DNA of 64,000 bases, taken from contig NZ_JALJXP010000003.1 of the NCBI RefSeq assembly GCF_024170165.1, positions 248,001 to 312,000 of the forward strand. The letters are read 5' to 3'. This document shows positions 25,525 through 33,788 of this stretch, piece after piece. Source of the DNA: Pseudomonas nitroreducens (GTDB taxonomy: Bacteria; Pseudomonadota; Gammaproteobacteria; Pseudomonadales; Pseudomonadaceae). How positions within the stretch are numbered: the stretch's first letter is position 1; the number at the start of each line of letters is the position of its first letter. Below the pieces are notes generated by a model. That model did not search any database and was not told the origin of the DNA. It saw only the letters and a list, made by a program, of their open reading frames with translations. The position numbers and the translations under genes are program-made.

Positions 25525-27213
25525 TCAGGCGGTTTCGCGCAGTTCCCGGCGCAGGATCTTGCCCACCGGCGTCATCGGCAGGGCGTCCTTGAGCACGATG
25601 TGCTTGGGTACCTTGTAACCGGTGAAGTTTTCCTTGCAGTAAGCCTTGAGTTCCTCGACGGTCACGCCGCCCTCGCGAGCCACCACGAACAGCTTCACCG
25701 CCTCGCCGGACTTCTCGTCCGGCACGCCGACAGCCGCGCAGTTGGCGACCTTCGGGTGGGCCATGACCACGTCCTCGATCTCGTTGGGATAGACGTTGAA
25801 GCCGGAGACGATGATCAGGTCCTTCTTGCGGTCGACGATGCGGGTGAAGCCGTCCGGGTCGATCACCGCGATGTCGCCGGTGCGCAGCCAGCCTTCGGCA
25901 TCCAGCACCTCGGCAGTGGCGTCCGGGCGCTGCCAGTAGCCCTTCATGACCTGCGGGCCCTTCACGCACAGTTCGCCGCGCTCGCCCAGACCGACGTCGT
26001 TGCCGTCGTCGTCGATGACTTTCAGCGCGGTGCCCGGCACCGGTAGGCCGACGGTGCCCAGGCGCGCGGCATCACCGTAGGGGTTGGTGCTGACCACCGG
26101 GGAGGTCTCGGTGAGGCCGTAGCCTTCGACCACGGTGCAACCAGTCATGGCTTTCCAGCGCTCGGCGGTGGCGGTGACCAGCGCAGTGCCGCCGGAGTTG
26201 GTGACCTTCAGGTTGGAGAAGTCCAGCTCCTTGAATTCCGGGCGGTCCATCAGCGCGACGAACAGGGTGTTCAGGCCCAGCAGCGCGGAGAAGCGCCACT
26301 TCTTCAGCTCCTTGATGAAGCCGGGAATGTCGCGCGGGTTGCTGATCAGCACGTTGTGGTTGCCGTTGACCATCATGCACATGCAGTTCGCGGTGAAGGC
26401 ATAGATGTGGTACAGCGGCAGCGGCGCGATCATCACCTCATTGCCGACCTGCATCAGCGGCTTGCCGTCCGGGCCGTGCTGCTGCAGGCAGGCGTGCACC
26501 TGCTGCATGTTCGCCACCAGGTTGCCGTGGGTGAGCATGGCGCCCTTGGCCACGCCGGTGGTGCCGCCGGTGTACTGCAGCACCGCGATGTCCTCCAGGC
26601 CGACCTTGACCGGCTGCAGGCCATGGCCGCGGCCCTGGCGCAGAGCAGCCTTGAAGGAGACGGCCTGGGGCAGGGTGTACTCCGGCACCATCTTCTTCAC
26701 GTGCTTGACCACGGTGTTGACCAGCAGGCCCTTGAGCGCGGGCTGCAGGTCGCCCATCTGCGCCTCGATCAGGTACTCGATGCCGGTATCGGGCAGCACT
26801 TCCTGCACCAGCTTGCCGAACAGGTTCACGTAGACCAGCGCGCGGGCACCGGAATCCTTGAACTGGTGGCGCATTTCGCGGGCAGTGTAGAGCGGGTTGG
26901 TGTTGACCACGATGAGGCCGGCGCGCAGGGCGCCGAACACGGCGATGGGGTATTGCAGGATGTTCGGCATCTGCACGGCGATGCGATCGCCGGGCTTGAG
27001 GTCGGTGTTCTTCTGCAGGTAGGCGCCGAAGGCGGCGGACAGGCGGTCCAGCTCGGCGTAGGTCAGGGTCACGCCCATGTTGCTGAAGGCCGGACGGTCG
27101 GCGAACTTCTTGCAGGAGCGCTCGAAGACTTCCACCACCGATCGGTAGGCGGTCAGGTCAATGTCGCTGGGCACGCCGGCCGGGCGTTTGTCGTTCCAGA
27201 AATCAGGTTGCAT
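25525..27213 (-). CDS. fadD2: Long-chain fatty acid-CoA ligase FadD2
   Basis: A 562-residue paralogue of FadD1 with the same motifs: LQYTGGTTGVAKGAMLTHGN, EGYGLTETSPVVSTNP and GWLRTGDIAVIDPDGFTRIVDRKKDLIIVSGFNVYPNE. In P. aeruginosa FadD2 favours shorter fatty acids than FadD1; that preference is assumed, not seen here. The ATG at 27213 has GAGGA upstream. It has its own terminator at 25478-25512. The two ligases are transcribed separately in the same direction. Confidence 0.94.
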   Translation of the reverse strand: MQPDFWNDKRPAGVPSDIDLTAYRSVVEVFERSCKKFADRPAFSNMGVTLTYAELDRLSAAFGAYLQKNTDLKPGDRIAVQMPNILQYPIAVFGALRAGLIVVNTNPLYTAREMRHQFKDSGARALVYVNLFGKLVQEVLPDTGIEYLIEAQMGDLQPALKGLLVNTVVKHVKKMVPEYTLPQAVSFKAALRQGRGHGLQPVKVGLEDIAVLQYTGGTTGVAKGAMLTHGNLVANMQQVHACLQQHGPDGKPLMQVGNEVMIAPLPLYHIYAFTANCMCMMVNGNHNVLISNPRDIPGFIKELKKWRFSALLGLNTLFVALMDRPEFKELDFSNLKVTNSGGTALVTATAERWKAMTGCTVVEGYGLTETSPVVSTNPYGDAARLGTVGLPVPGTALKVIDDDGNDVGLGERGELCVKGPQVMKGYWQRPDATAEVLDAEGWLRTGDIAVIDPDGFTRIVDRKKDLIIVSGFNVYPNEIEDVVMAHPKVANCAAVGVPDEKSGEAVKLFVVAREGGVTVEELKAYCKENFTGYKVPKHIVLKDALPMTPVGKILRRELRETA

Positions 27214-27519
27214 TTATTCTTGTCCTCATACCTGAGCGAAACCGAACCGTCATTGCGGTCATTCGACGGAAGCTAGCAGTTCCTTTGGTCATCGCAAAGA
27301 CTCCAGGCGGCGTCATAGACTGCGTGAATCTTGCGCCACCACCCCGGCATGACGCGGGATAGAGCCGACGGCCGCCTGGGACGGGACTTCCACGACGATG
27401 CCCCGGTGCTGTCGGCAATCCATACAGAAGATGTCCCGGCGTGGCAGAATCGCCCCGTCTGGCCCGCTCCATGGCCCCATTCCAATAAGAATCGACGAAC
27501 AAGAAGCAGGATGGACCCC
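27214..27519. other. Intergenic region between fadD2 and the lipase-phaJ1 genes
   Basis: About 306 bp of divergent upstream sequence. It must hold the promoters of fadD2 and of the alpha/beta hydrolase-phaJ1 pair. I recognise no operator or terminator and no coding frame. Confidence 0.5.
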
Positions 27520-28473
27520 ATGCCCTACGCCGCCTACTGGCTTGCCGCCAGCGACGAGACACCACTCTACACCCGCCACTGGGCGCCCGAAGGCCCGTCC
27601 CGCGGCGCCCTCATGCTGTCCCACGGCATGGCCGAGCACGCCGGCCGCTACGAGCGCCTGGGGCTTGCGCTGAACGCAGCCGGCTACCACCTCTACGCCA
27701 TCGACCAGCGCGGCCATGGGCGTACTGCCGAGAACGGCGAACTGGGCCACTACGCCGACCGCGGCGGCTGGGGCAAGGTAATCGGCGACCTGCATACCCT
27801 GAACCAGCATTTGCGCGAGGAACACCCGGACCTGCCGATCATCCTGCTCGGCCACAGCATGGGCAGTTATATCGGCAGCGCCTACCTGATGCAGCACAGC
27901 GCCAGCGTGAAGGCGGCGGTGCTGTCCGGCTCCAATTACCAGCCGGTGGCGCTGTACAACAGCGCCCGCGTCATTGCCCGCTTCGAGCGCTGGCGCCAGG
28001 GCCCGCTGGGACGCAGCACGCTGATCGACTTCCTGTCCTTCGGCTCGTTCAACAAGGCCTTCAGACCCAATCGCACCGCCTTCGACTGGCTCAGCCGCGA
28101 CCCGGCCGAGGTCGACAAGTACGTCGCCGACCCGCTCTGCGGCTTCCGCTGCAGCAACCAGCTCTGGGTGGACCTGCTCGGCGGCCTGGCGGATATAACC
28201 CCCGTCGAGCACCTGTCACGCGTCCGCAGCGACCTGCCGGTGCTGGTGATCGGCGGCGAGCGCGACCCTGTGAGCCAGGGCAAGCGCCTGAACGATCTCG
28301 CCCAGGCGATGACCCGGGCCGGGGTTCGTGACGTCCAACTGAAGATTTATCCCGACGCTCGCCACGAGTTGTTCAACGAGAGCAACCGCGACGAGGTCAC
28401 CGCCAACCTGATCGACTGGCTGGGCGTGCACTGCCCCGTCCCGCAGGTCGAGAAAACCGAGGAGCCCCTATGA
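27520..28473 (+). CDS. Alpha/beta hydrolase, monoacylglycerol lipase/lysophospholipase type
   Basis: A 317-residue serine hydrolase. The oxyanion and HG region is MLSHGMAEHAGRYERLGLAL, the nucleophile motif is GHSMGS near residue 114, and the acid and His are in GGERDPVS and DARHELFNES. This matches monoacylglycerol lipases that free fatty acids from glycerolipids. It overlaps phaJ1 by 4 bp (ATGA), so the two are translationally coupled. Next to fadD2 on the other strand, it fits a lipid-use cluster. The ATG at 27520 has AGGA 8 bp upstream; ATG 27511 would add three residues. Confidence 0.9.
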   Translation: MPYAAYWLAASDETPLYTRHWAPEGPSRGALMLSHGMAEHAGRYERLGLALNAAGYHLYAIDQRGHGRTAENGELGHYADRGGWGKVIGDLHTLNQHLREEHPDLPIILLGHSMGSYIGSAYLMQHSASVKAAVLSGSNYQPVALYNSARVIARFERWRQGPLGRSTLIDFLSFGSFNKAFRPNRTAFDWLSRDPAEVDKYVADPLCGFRCSNQLWVDLLGGLADITPVEHLSRVRSDLPVLVIGGERDPVSQGKRLNDLAQAMTRAGVRDVQLKIYPDARHELFNESNRDEVTANLIDWLGVHCPVPQVEKTEEPL

Positions 28474-28940
28474 CTTCCGTACAGAACGTTCCCTACGACG
28501 AACTCGAAGTCGGCCAGAAGGCCAACTTCCAGAGCAGCGTCACCGAGCGCGATATCCAGCTGTTCGCCGAGGTCTCCGGTGACCGCAACCCGGTGCACCT
28601 GGACGCCGCCTACGCCGCCACCACCCAGTTCAAGGAGCGCATCGCCCACGGCATGCTCACCGGCGCGCTGATCAGCGCCGCGATCGCCACCACCCTGCCC
28701 GGTCCGGGCACCATCTACCTCGGCCAGAACCTGAGCTTCACCCGCCCGGTGAAGCTCGGCGACGAACTGACCGTGGAGCTGGAAGTGCTGGAGAAGCTGC
28801 CGAAGAACCGCGTGCGCATCAGCACCGTCGTGCTCAACCAGGATGGCAAGGCGGTGGTCAAAGGCGAAGCCGAAGTCATGGCGCCGACCGAGAAGCTCAA
28901 CATCGAGCTGCCCGCGCTGCCGCCGATCACCATCGGCTGA
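28470..28940 (+). CDS. phaJ1: (R)-specific enoyl-CoA hydratase PhaJ1 (MaoC-like hotdog fold)
   Basis: A 156-residue hydratase that converts enoyl-CoA from beta-oxidation into (R)-3-hydroxyacyl-CoA, the monomer for polyhydroxyalkanoate. The catalytic Asp and His are in SGDRNPVHLDAAYA near residues 35-42, and KERIAHGMLTGALIS is the second conserved block. The whole length and sequence closely resemble P. aeruginosa PhaJ1 as I recall it. Start overlaps the lipase gene by 4 bp. It links fatty acid breakdown to storage polymer, though no phaC is in the window. Confidence 0.93.
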   Translation: MTSVQNVPYDELEVGQKANFQSSVTERDIQLFAEVSGDRNPVHLDAAYAATTQFKERIAHGMLTGALISAAIATTLPGPGTIYLGQNLSFTRPVKLGDELTVELEVLEKLPKNRVRISTVVLNQDGKAVVKGEAEVMAPTEKLNIELPALPPITIG

Positions 28941-28947
28941 GGCGAGC

Positions 28948-28973
28948 TCCGGGGCCGGCCGTCCGGCCCCGGA
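28948..28973 (+). terminator. GC-rich hairpin after phaJ1, no T run
   Basis: 11-bp perfect stem TCCGGGGCCGG / CCGGCCCCGGA with loop CCGT, 7 bp after the phaJ1 stop. There is no T run, so termination would be weak; the MFS gene downstream may be partly co-transcribed. Confidence 0.5.
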
Positions 28974-29081
28974 AACTTGTATACAGTTTTCCGCTCGACT
29001 AACCTGCCCCGTCACACTACATCCACCTGGGATAACCGAAGGCTTCGTGCCCGAAACCCCTCACCGGGAATCGGAGCCGCC

Positions 29082-30257
29082 ATGGACCTTCGACTGCTTT
29101 TGCTGTCCCTCTGTACTTTTGCCGCGGGCCTCGCCGAGGCCATCCTCACCGGCATCCTGCCCTCGCTCGCCGCCGACCTGCACGTTTCCCTGAGCCTTGC
29201 CGGCCAGCTCACCAGCCTGTTCTCCCTGAGCTTCGCCATCGCCGCGCCGCTGCTTGGCTGGCTCACCCGTGGCGCCGACTGCCGCCGGCTGCTGGTCATC
29301 ACCCTGCTGGTATTCGCCGCGTTCAACGCGGGCGCTGCGCTGAGTCCCGGCTACGTTGCCCTGCTGCTGATGCGCATCGGCATGGCCGCCTGCTGCGGGC
29401 TGCTGATCATGCAGGCCAGCCTGCTGGCGGTGGAGCTGGCGCCGCCGGCCCAGCGCGGGCGCGCCATCGGCCTGATCTTCATGGGCATCAGCGGTTCGCT
29501 GGTGTTCGGCGTGCCGGCCGGCGTGCTGGTCAACGACTGGTTCGGCTGGCGCTGGATCTTCGCTGCCATCGCCCTCTACTCGCTGCCGCTGGCCGCGCTG
29601 CTGCGGATCGCCCTGCCGCGCCGCACGCTGAGCAGTCCGGCCAATGGCGCGGCGTACCGGCGCCAGCTGCGCAATCCTGCGCTGAACCTGGCGCAGCTGG
29701 TGTCGATCCTGCTGCTGGGCGGGCACTTCACCCTGTTCGCCTACATCACGCCCTGGTTCCAGCAGGTCGCCGGGATCACCGACAGCCAGGGTATCGCCCT
29801 GACGTTGCTGCTGATCGGCGTTGCCGCCATCGGTGGCGGCTACCTGGGCGGCTGGCTGAGCGACCGCCTCGGCCATCGCCGCGCGTTGATGGTGGTGCCG
29901 GTTCTGTTTGGCCTGGCGATGCTGGCGATTCCGCTGAGCCTCGGCCACCCATGGCTGCTGGGCGCGCTGATGGTCTGGAGCACCATCAGCTGGATGATCT
30001 CACCGGCCGTGCAGAGTTACCTGCTGGCCAGCGACCCGGCCAGCGGCAGCGCCGGGGTGGCGCTCAATACCTCGGCCATGCACCTGGGCGTGGCCCTCGG
30101 CGCAGCCCTGGGCGGTGCGGTGATCAGCCTGGCGGGCATCGCCTGGACGCCGTGGGTGGGCGTCGCGCTGGTGGCTGCGTCCATCCTCTGCGCAGCGCTG
30201 TCCTGCTGGTTCCAGCGCGAGCGGATGGATGCCGGACTCACGGCTGCTTCACGGTAA
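29082..30257 (+). CDS. MFS transporter, DHA1-type drug/metabolite efflux
   Basis: A 391-residue inner-membrane protein with 12 predicted membrane segments. The motif A loop between helices 2 and 3 reads GWLTRGADCRRLL, a loosened version of the usual GxLaDrxGrrx, while the second-half repeat GGWLSDRLGHRRALMV is a good match. It begins LLLLSLCTFAAGLAEAILTGILPSLAADL as in arabinose/chloramphenicol efflux-type proteins. The ATG at 29082 has GGAG 5 bp upstream. The 3' end overlaps the convergent HlyD-family gene by 20 bp. Substrate unknown. Confidence 0.88.
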   Translation: MDLRLLLLSLCTFAAGLAEAILTGILPSLAADLHVSLSLAGQLTSLFSLSFAIAAPLLGWLTRGADCRRLLVITLLVFAAFNAGAALSPGYVALLLMRIGMAACCGLLIMQASLLAVELAPPAQRGRAIGLIFMGISGSLVFGVPAGVLVNDWFGWRWIFAAIALYSLPLAALLRIALPRRTLSSPANGAAYRRQLRNPALNLAQLVSILLLGGHFTLFAYITPWFQQVAGITDSQGIALTLLLIGVAAIGGGYLGGWLSDRLGHRRALMVVPVLFGLAMLAIPLSLGHPWLLGALMVWSTISWMISPAVQSYLLASDPASGSAGVALNTSAMHLGVALGAALGGAVISLAGIAWTPWVGVALVAASILCAALSCWFQRERMDAGLTAASR

Positions 30258-31095
30258 CGCTGGCGGTCATCCCGGCGCTCAGGTGCACGCCCTCGGGCAC
30301 CTTGTCCAGGCGGATGCGCACCGGGATACGCTGGGCCAGCCGCACCCAGTTGAAGGTCGGTTCGACGTTGGCCAGCAGCTGGCTGTCGGGGATCGCGTTG
30401 CGGTCGGTGATGCCGCTGCTGATGCTCTCCACCGTGCCGTCGATGGCGACGTCGCCGCTCATCAGCACCACCCGCGCAGGCTGGCCGATGCGGATGCCGG
30501 GCAGCTTGGTCTCCTCGAAGTAGGCGGTGACGTAGAAGGACTTCTGGTCCACCAGCGCCATCATCGCCTGGCCGGCCTGGGCGTAGTTGCCCTGGGCCAG
30601 GCGCAGGTTGGTCACCTGGCCGTCACGCGGGGCGCGCATCTCGCTGCGGGTCAGGTTCAGTTGCGCCAGGCGCACCTGGGCCTGGGCCTCGTCGTACTCG
30701 CTCTTGGCAATGGCGGCGTTGATCTGCGCGGTTTCCTTGTCCTCGGCGCTGATCGCCGCGATACCCAGCTTGCTGCGCCGCGAAGCCTCGCTCACGCGCA
30801 GCAGGTACTGCTGGTGCCGGGTCTCGGCCAGGGCCTTGGCCTGCTCCAGGTTCGCGGCGTAGCGCTCATGGTCGATGCGCATGATCAGGTCGCCGGCCTT
30901 GACCTGCTGGTTGTCCTGCACGGCGAGGTCGGTGACCCAGCCGGAGACGTCCGGGGCTATCACCACCACGTCGGCGCGCACGCGCGCATCACGGGTCCAG
31001 GGCGACAGCATGTAGTAGCGCCACAGCCAGGTGCCGGCCAGGACGGCGGCGATGACCACGACGATGGTGACGGCTACGCGAAGGGTTCCGCGCAT
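30238..31095 (-). CDS. HlyD-family periplasmic adaptor of efflux system (AaeA-like)
   Basis: A 285-residue membrane fusion protein: one N-terminal membrane helix (residues 8-25), then a biotinyl-lipoyl-like half (DVVVIAPDVSGWVTDLAVQDNQQVKAGDLIMRID), a short alpha-hairpin (residues 70-130), and the second half with MRAPRDGQVTNLRL. It would connect an inner-membrane pump to an outer-membrane channel. Upstream on the same strand are a DUF1656 protein and an FUSC protein, the AaeXAB-type set for aromatic carboxylic acid efflux. GAGGAG precedes the ATG. Convergent overlap of 20 bp with the MFS gene. Confidence 0.9.
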   Translation of the reverse strand: MRGTLRVAVTIVVVIAAVLAGTWLWRYYMLSPWTRDARVRADVVVIAPDVSGWVTDLAVQDNQQVKAGDLIMRIDHERYAANLEQAKALAETRHQQYLLRVSEASRRSKLGIAAISAEDKETAQINAAIAKSEYDEAQAQVRLAQLNLTRSEMRAPRDGQVTNLRLAQGNYAQAGQAMMALVDQKSFYVTAYFEETKLPGIRIGQPARVVLMSGDVAIDGTVESISSGITDRNAIPDSQLLANVEPTFNWVRLAQRIPVRIRLDKVPEGVHLSAGMTASVTVKQP

Positions 31096-31108
31096 ACGGC
31101 TTCTCCTC

Positions 31109-31318
31109 TCAGGGTGCCGAACTCAGGGCCCAGGTCAGGCCGCAGAGGATCAGCACGAACAACGAGCAATCGAACAGGGCTTCGTGCCAGATCCAGCGGC
31201 CGAAGGGAGTCGCCTGCAACAGCAGGCGCAGTACCACGGTCAGGCCCAGGGCCAGCACCGCATAGATGAACAGCGGGCCCAGGTAGACGCCGCCCCAGGC
31301 AAATTCATGCAGCCCCAT
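31109..31318 (-). CDS. DUF1656 (AaeX-like) small membrane protein
   Basis: A 69-residue protein with two membrane segments (about residues 12-33 and 50-66), beginning MGLHEFAWGGVYLGPLF, the family start. DUF1656/AaeX proteins are always next to FUSC and HlyD-type efflux genes; their exact role is unknown. It overlaps the end of the FUSC gene by 14 bp and is 13 bp from the HlyD-family gene, so all three are one operon. Confidence 0.88.
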   Translation of the reverse strand: MGLHEFAWGGVYLGPLFIYAVLALGLTVVLRLLLQATPFGRWIWHEALFDCSLFVLILCGLTWALSSAP

Positions 31319-33293
31319 GGGGTTCCTCCAGCCGGCACCACTGCCGCCAGCTATGGCGCAGTTGCGCCAGTGCGGCGCGGGCCAGGCGGTTGGGTTCGTT
31401 GTCGCCCTGCAGGTCCTGCGCGAGGGCTTCCTCCAACGGCGGGCAGAGGCTTTCCAGACGTTGCTCGCGCCCGGCGCCGGGGCCCTTTTCCAGCACGCTG
31501 CCCAGGGAGCCGAGGAACTGGTCGCGACGCTGGCGCAACTGCCCCTGGGCGCCACTGAGGCAGGAGCGCAGGTGGATCAGTTCATTGCCCAGGTCCAGCG
31601 CCAGCAGGCCGTCCTGCCAGCGCTTCTGCTCCTCCCTGGGCAGCAGGGTGTAGTGCCGTGCCAGGCGGATCAGGCGGTCGGCCATGCGCCCGCCGAACCA
31701 GTTCTCGGCTTCGGCCAGCGGCCTTCGGGTCAGGCGCCCGAGGTCTTCGCAGGTGGCCTGGATCAGCCGGCGGTTGAGCCAGTTCGCCGGCAGGGTGAGC
31801 AGGCGGAAGATCAGCACCGCAAAGCCGACGCCGATGACGATGCCCTGGGCCGAGTTGAGCAGGCTGGCCAGGTCGTAGGTCATCACGTTGCTGGGCGCCA
31901 CCAGGGTGATGAAGTGAATCGAGAAGGACGTCGCGGTGCCCGCCAGGGCCGGTGTGGCCATGGCCAGCAGCGCGAAGAACAGCGGCACGCCGAGCGCCAT
32001 GCAGAGCAACGGGAAACCGTTCCACTGCGGCAGCAGCCACTGGGTCACCACCGCGGCGGCGGGCACTGCGTAGAGGATGCCGCGCAGGAAGCCCAGGCCG
32101 ATGGTGACGGCGTTGTCACGGTTGGCGAACAGGCTGCAGATCACCGCCGCCAGCAGCATGCCACCGGTCGCCGCGGGCCAGGCCGTAGCCATCCAGAAGG
32201 CCGACATGCCGAGCAGCGCCAGCGCGCTGCGCAGCCCGTAGAACAGCGCCATCAGCCCATCGCGGTGCCAGGACAGGGTGCCGGTGGCGACATCGTCGAC
32301 CTGACCGTCCGCCACCGCGCGCATGGTCTTCTCCGAGTTCAGCGCCTTGAGCAGCAACAGCGCGCAGCGGGTCAGACAGTAGCGCAGGTCGTTGGAGTAG
32401 CTCTCCTCCAGGCCCGCGGCCTGCAGGCGCTCCTGCAGTGAGCGCATGGCGTCGACCTGCGGATCATCCAGTACGGCGCGCAGTTCCTCGAACCAGGGCT
32501 GTAGACGCGCACGGTCCCCGGCATCCAGCACGCTGCGCTGTCGGGCCACGCCGCGCGCAGTTCGCAGCAGGCTGAGCAGGTCGCGGGAGAGAATCCGTAG
32601 CGCCCGCGAGCGCATGCGTCCTCGATAGCCCTCGAACCAGGCATGATCACGTTGCACGTCGACTTCGACGATCTTGCCCAGCGCCTGCAGCAGCCCCTTG
32701 ATCTGCCGTGCGTCGGCGTCGATCTCGTTGCGCGCGGCCTGCATGCCGGTGAGCCAGGTGGCGTGGGCCTGCTTGCCCAGGCTGGCCTCGACGCGGCGCG
32801 GCCAGAGGATGGCGCTGACCACCGAGGCGCAGAGGATCCCCAGGCAGATTTCCGTACTGCGCGCCACGGCCTGGTCGAACACATCCAGCGGATGGCTGAT
32901 CGCCGGCAGGCAGATGATCGCCACGGTGTAGCCCGACAGCACGAAGGCGTAGGAAACGTGGTTGCGCAGGCTGGTGGAAGCGGCGGTACAGAGACCGAGC
33001 CAGAGCGAGATGGCCAGCAGGAACAGCCAGGGCGTCTGGGCGAACAGCGCCATCATGACCACCGACATGGCCGTGCCGATCAGCGTGCCGACCAGGCGGA
33101 AGATGCCCTTGGCCACCACCATGCCCGACAGCGGCTGGGACACGATGAACACCGTCATCAGCGCCCACTGTGGCTGCTCCAGGTCGAAACGGAAGGCGCA
33201 CCAGAGCGCCAGGCCGCCGGCCAGGAGGGTCTTGATCGCGAATTTCAGCGCCAGCGTATCTGGCGCGAGGAATGCCTGCAGCGTAGGTCGCAC
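31305..33293 (-). CDS. FUSC-family inner-membrane efflux protein (AaeB-like)
   Basis: A 662-residue protein with two sets of about five to six membrane helices (residues 15-165 and 345-500) separated by cytoplasmic helical regions, the layout of FUSC/AaeB pumps for aromatic acids such as hydroxybenzoates. The beginning ALKFAIKTLLAGGLALWCAFRFDLEQPQWALMTVFIVSQPLSGMVVAKG is typical. It starts with GTG. First gene of the FUSC, DUF1656, HlyD-family operon; a promoter with a SlyA-type operator lies 60-90 bp upstream. No outer-membrane factor gene is nearby, so it probably borrows one. Confidence 0.9.
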   Translation of the reverse strand: MRPTLQAFLAPDTLALKFAIKTLLAGGLALWCAFRFDLEQPQWALMTVFIVSQPLSGMVVAKGIFRLVGTLIGTAMSVVMMALFAQTPWLFLLAISLWLGLCTAASTSLRNHVSYAFVLSGYTVAIICLPAISHPLDVFDQAVARSTEICLGILCASVVSAILWPRRVEASLGKQAHATWLTGMQAARNEIDADARQIKGLLQALGKIVEVDVQRDHAWFEGYRGRMRSRALRILSRDLLSLLRTARGVARQRSVLDAGDRARLQPWFEELRAVLDDPQVDAMRSLQERLQAAGLEESYSNDLRYCLTRCALLLLKALNSEKTMRAVADGQVDDVATGTLSWHRDGLMALFYGLRSALALLGMSAFWMATAWPAATGGMLLAAVICSLFANRDNAVTIGLGFLRGILYAVPAAAVVTQWLLPQWNGFPLLCMALGVPLFFALLAMATPALAGTATSFSIHFITLVAPSNVMTYDLASLLNSAQGIVIGVGFAVLIFRLLTLPANWLNRRLIQATCEDLGRLTRRPLAEAENWFGGRMADRLIRLARHYTLLPREEQKRWQDGLLALDLGNELIHLRSCLSGAQGQLRQRRDQFLGSLGSVLEKGPGAGREQRLESLCPPLEEALAQDLQGDNEPNRLARAALAQLRHSWRQWCRLEEPHGAA

Positions 33294-33350
33294 GCGGTCT
33301 CTCGAAAGGCTCCGGACTATGGGTTAAAGATAGCCGGCAACGGGGCGGAG

Positions 33351-33384
33351 ATAATTGCTATCAACCATATTATTAGCAAGCTAA
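33351..33384 (-). promoter_or_regulatory. Predicted promoter with SlyA/MarR-type operator for the FUSC operon
   Basis: TTAGCAAGCTAA at 33373-33384 equals, as I recall, the published SlyA consensus of Salmonella, inside a longer near-palindrome (ATATTATTAGC / GCTAACTATAT). On the minus strand a -35-like TTGCTA (33379-33374) overlaps it and a -10-like AATTAT (33356-33351) follows 17 bp later, so a bound repressor would block this promoter. No MarR-family gene is in the window. Confidence 0.6.
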
Positions 33385-33413
33385 CTATATGTCACCGCGA
33401 CTTTCGTACGGGC

Positions 33414-33441
33414 AAAAAAAACGGGCGACCTAAGTCGCCCG
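33414..33441 (-). terminator. Rho-independent terminator of phrS
   Basis: 8-bp perfect stem CGGGCGAC / GTCGCCCG, 4-nt loop, followed on the minus strand by eight T. Among the strongest terminators in the window. Confidence 0.95.
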
Positions 33442-33474
33442 AAGTGCCTTGCGTGCTCTGTGTATCCGTAAGGA

Positions 33475-33585
33475 TCAGCCCTTCTTGTGGCTGTCCTTCC
33501 AGATGAAAATTCCGACCCCACCGAAGAACAGAACCATGAGGCCAACGGTAAGGACGCCTGCGAGAACCACTTCGTCGATGAACAT
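33475..33585 (-). CDS. 36-residue membrane peptide encoded within PhrS
   Basis: The peptide starts MFIDEVVLAGVLTVGLMVLF and ends IWKDSHKKG: a single hydrophobic helix (about residues 6-29) with a basic C-terminus. It has a perfect AGGAGG ribosome site 8 bp before the ATG, which argues that it is translated. PhrS of P. aeruginosa is described as carrying an ORF of 37 codons, matching 36 plus stop here. Its function is unknown; the sRNA acts on pqsR without it as far as reported. It is too short for most gene finders. Confidence 0.75.
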   Translation of the reverse strand: MFIDEVVLAGVLTVGLMVLFFGGVGIFIWKDSHKKG

Positions 33586-33654
33586 GATGCTGGCCTCCTG
33601 TTGCCTACATCGTCTGGGGATGTGTGCAGATTACCGGCGGCCGGGCGGGACCCA

Positions 33655-33668
33655 TTGACCTGGATCAA
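33655..33668 (-). promoter_or_regulatory. ANR box upstream of phrS
   Basis: TTGACCTGGATCAA fits the ANR/FNR consensus TTGAY-N4-RTCAA fully, and is a near-palindrome. Its centre is 28 bp before the -10 TAATCT, the class II activator distance of 41.5 bp from the predicted start. ANR is the oxygen-sensing regulator of Pseudomonas, so phrS should be switched on at low oxygen. Confidence 0.88.
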
Positions 33669-33788
33669 TGGTCGACAGAGCGCTTTCCGGGGAGGGCCGG
33701 AGCACTGACGCAGGTCAAGTTCCGGAGGGTCTCGGGTGCGGCGGGAAGCCGCGCAGAGCGGGGCCTTGCGGCCCTGGGAGGGGGTGAA

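Larger units (their letters stand above)
33414..33620 (-). ncRNA. phrS: Small regulatory RNA PhrS
   Basis: An RNA of about 207 nt between the FUSC operon and the alkB-like gene, the place where PAO1 carries PhrS (PA3305.1, about 212 nt). The predicted start at 33620 is 41.5 bp from the centre of an ANR box; TAATCT at 33633-33628 is the -10; the end is a strong terminator. It contains a 36-residue ORF, as PhrS does. PhrS is made under low oxygen and activates pqsR translation through an upstream ORF, linking oxygen to quinolone signalling. Identity is inferred from position, promoter, length and ORF; whether this species has pqsR is not known. Confidence 0.82.

Noticed and set aside
33449..33658. 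69-codon plus-strand frame across phrS
   Set aside because: It lies antisense to PhrS and its translation has no features; the minus-strand 36-residue ORF has the ribosome site.
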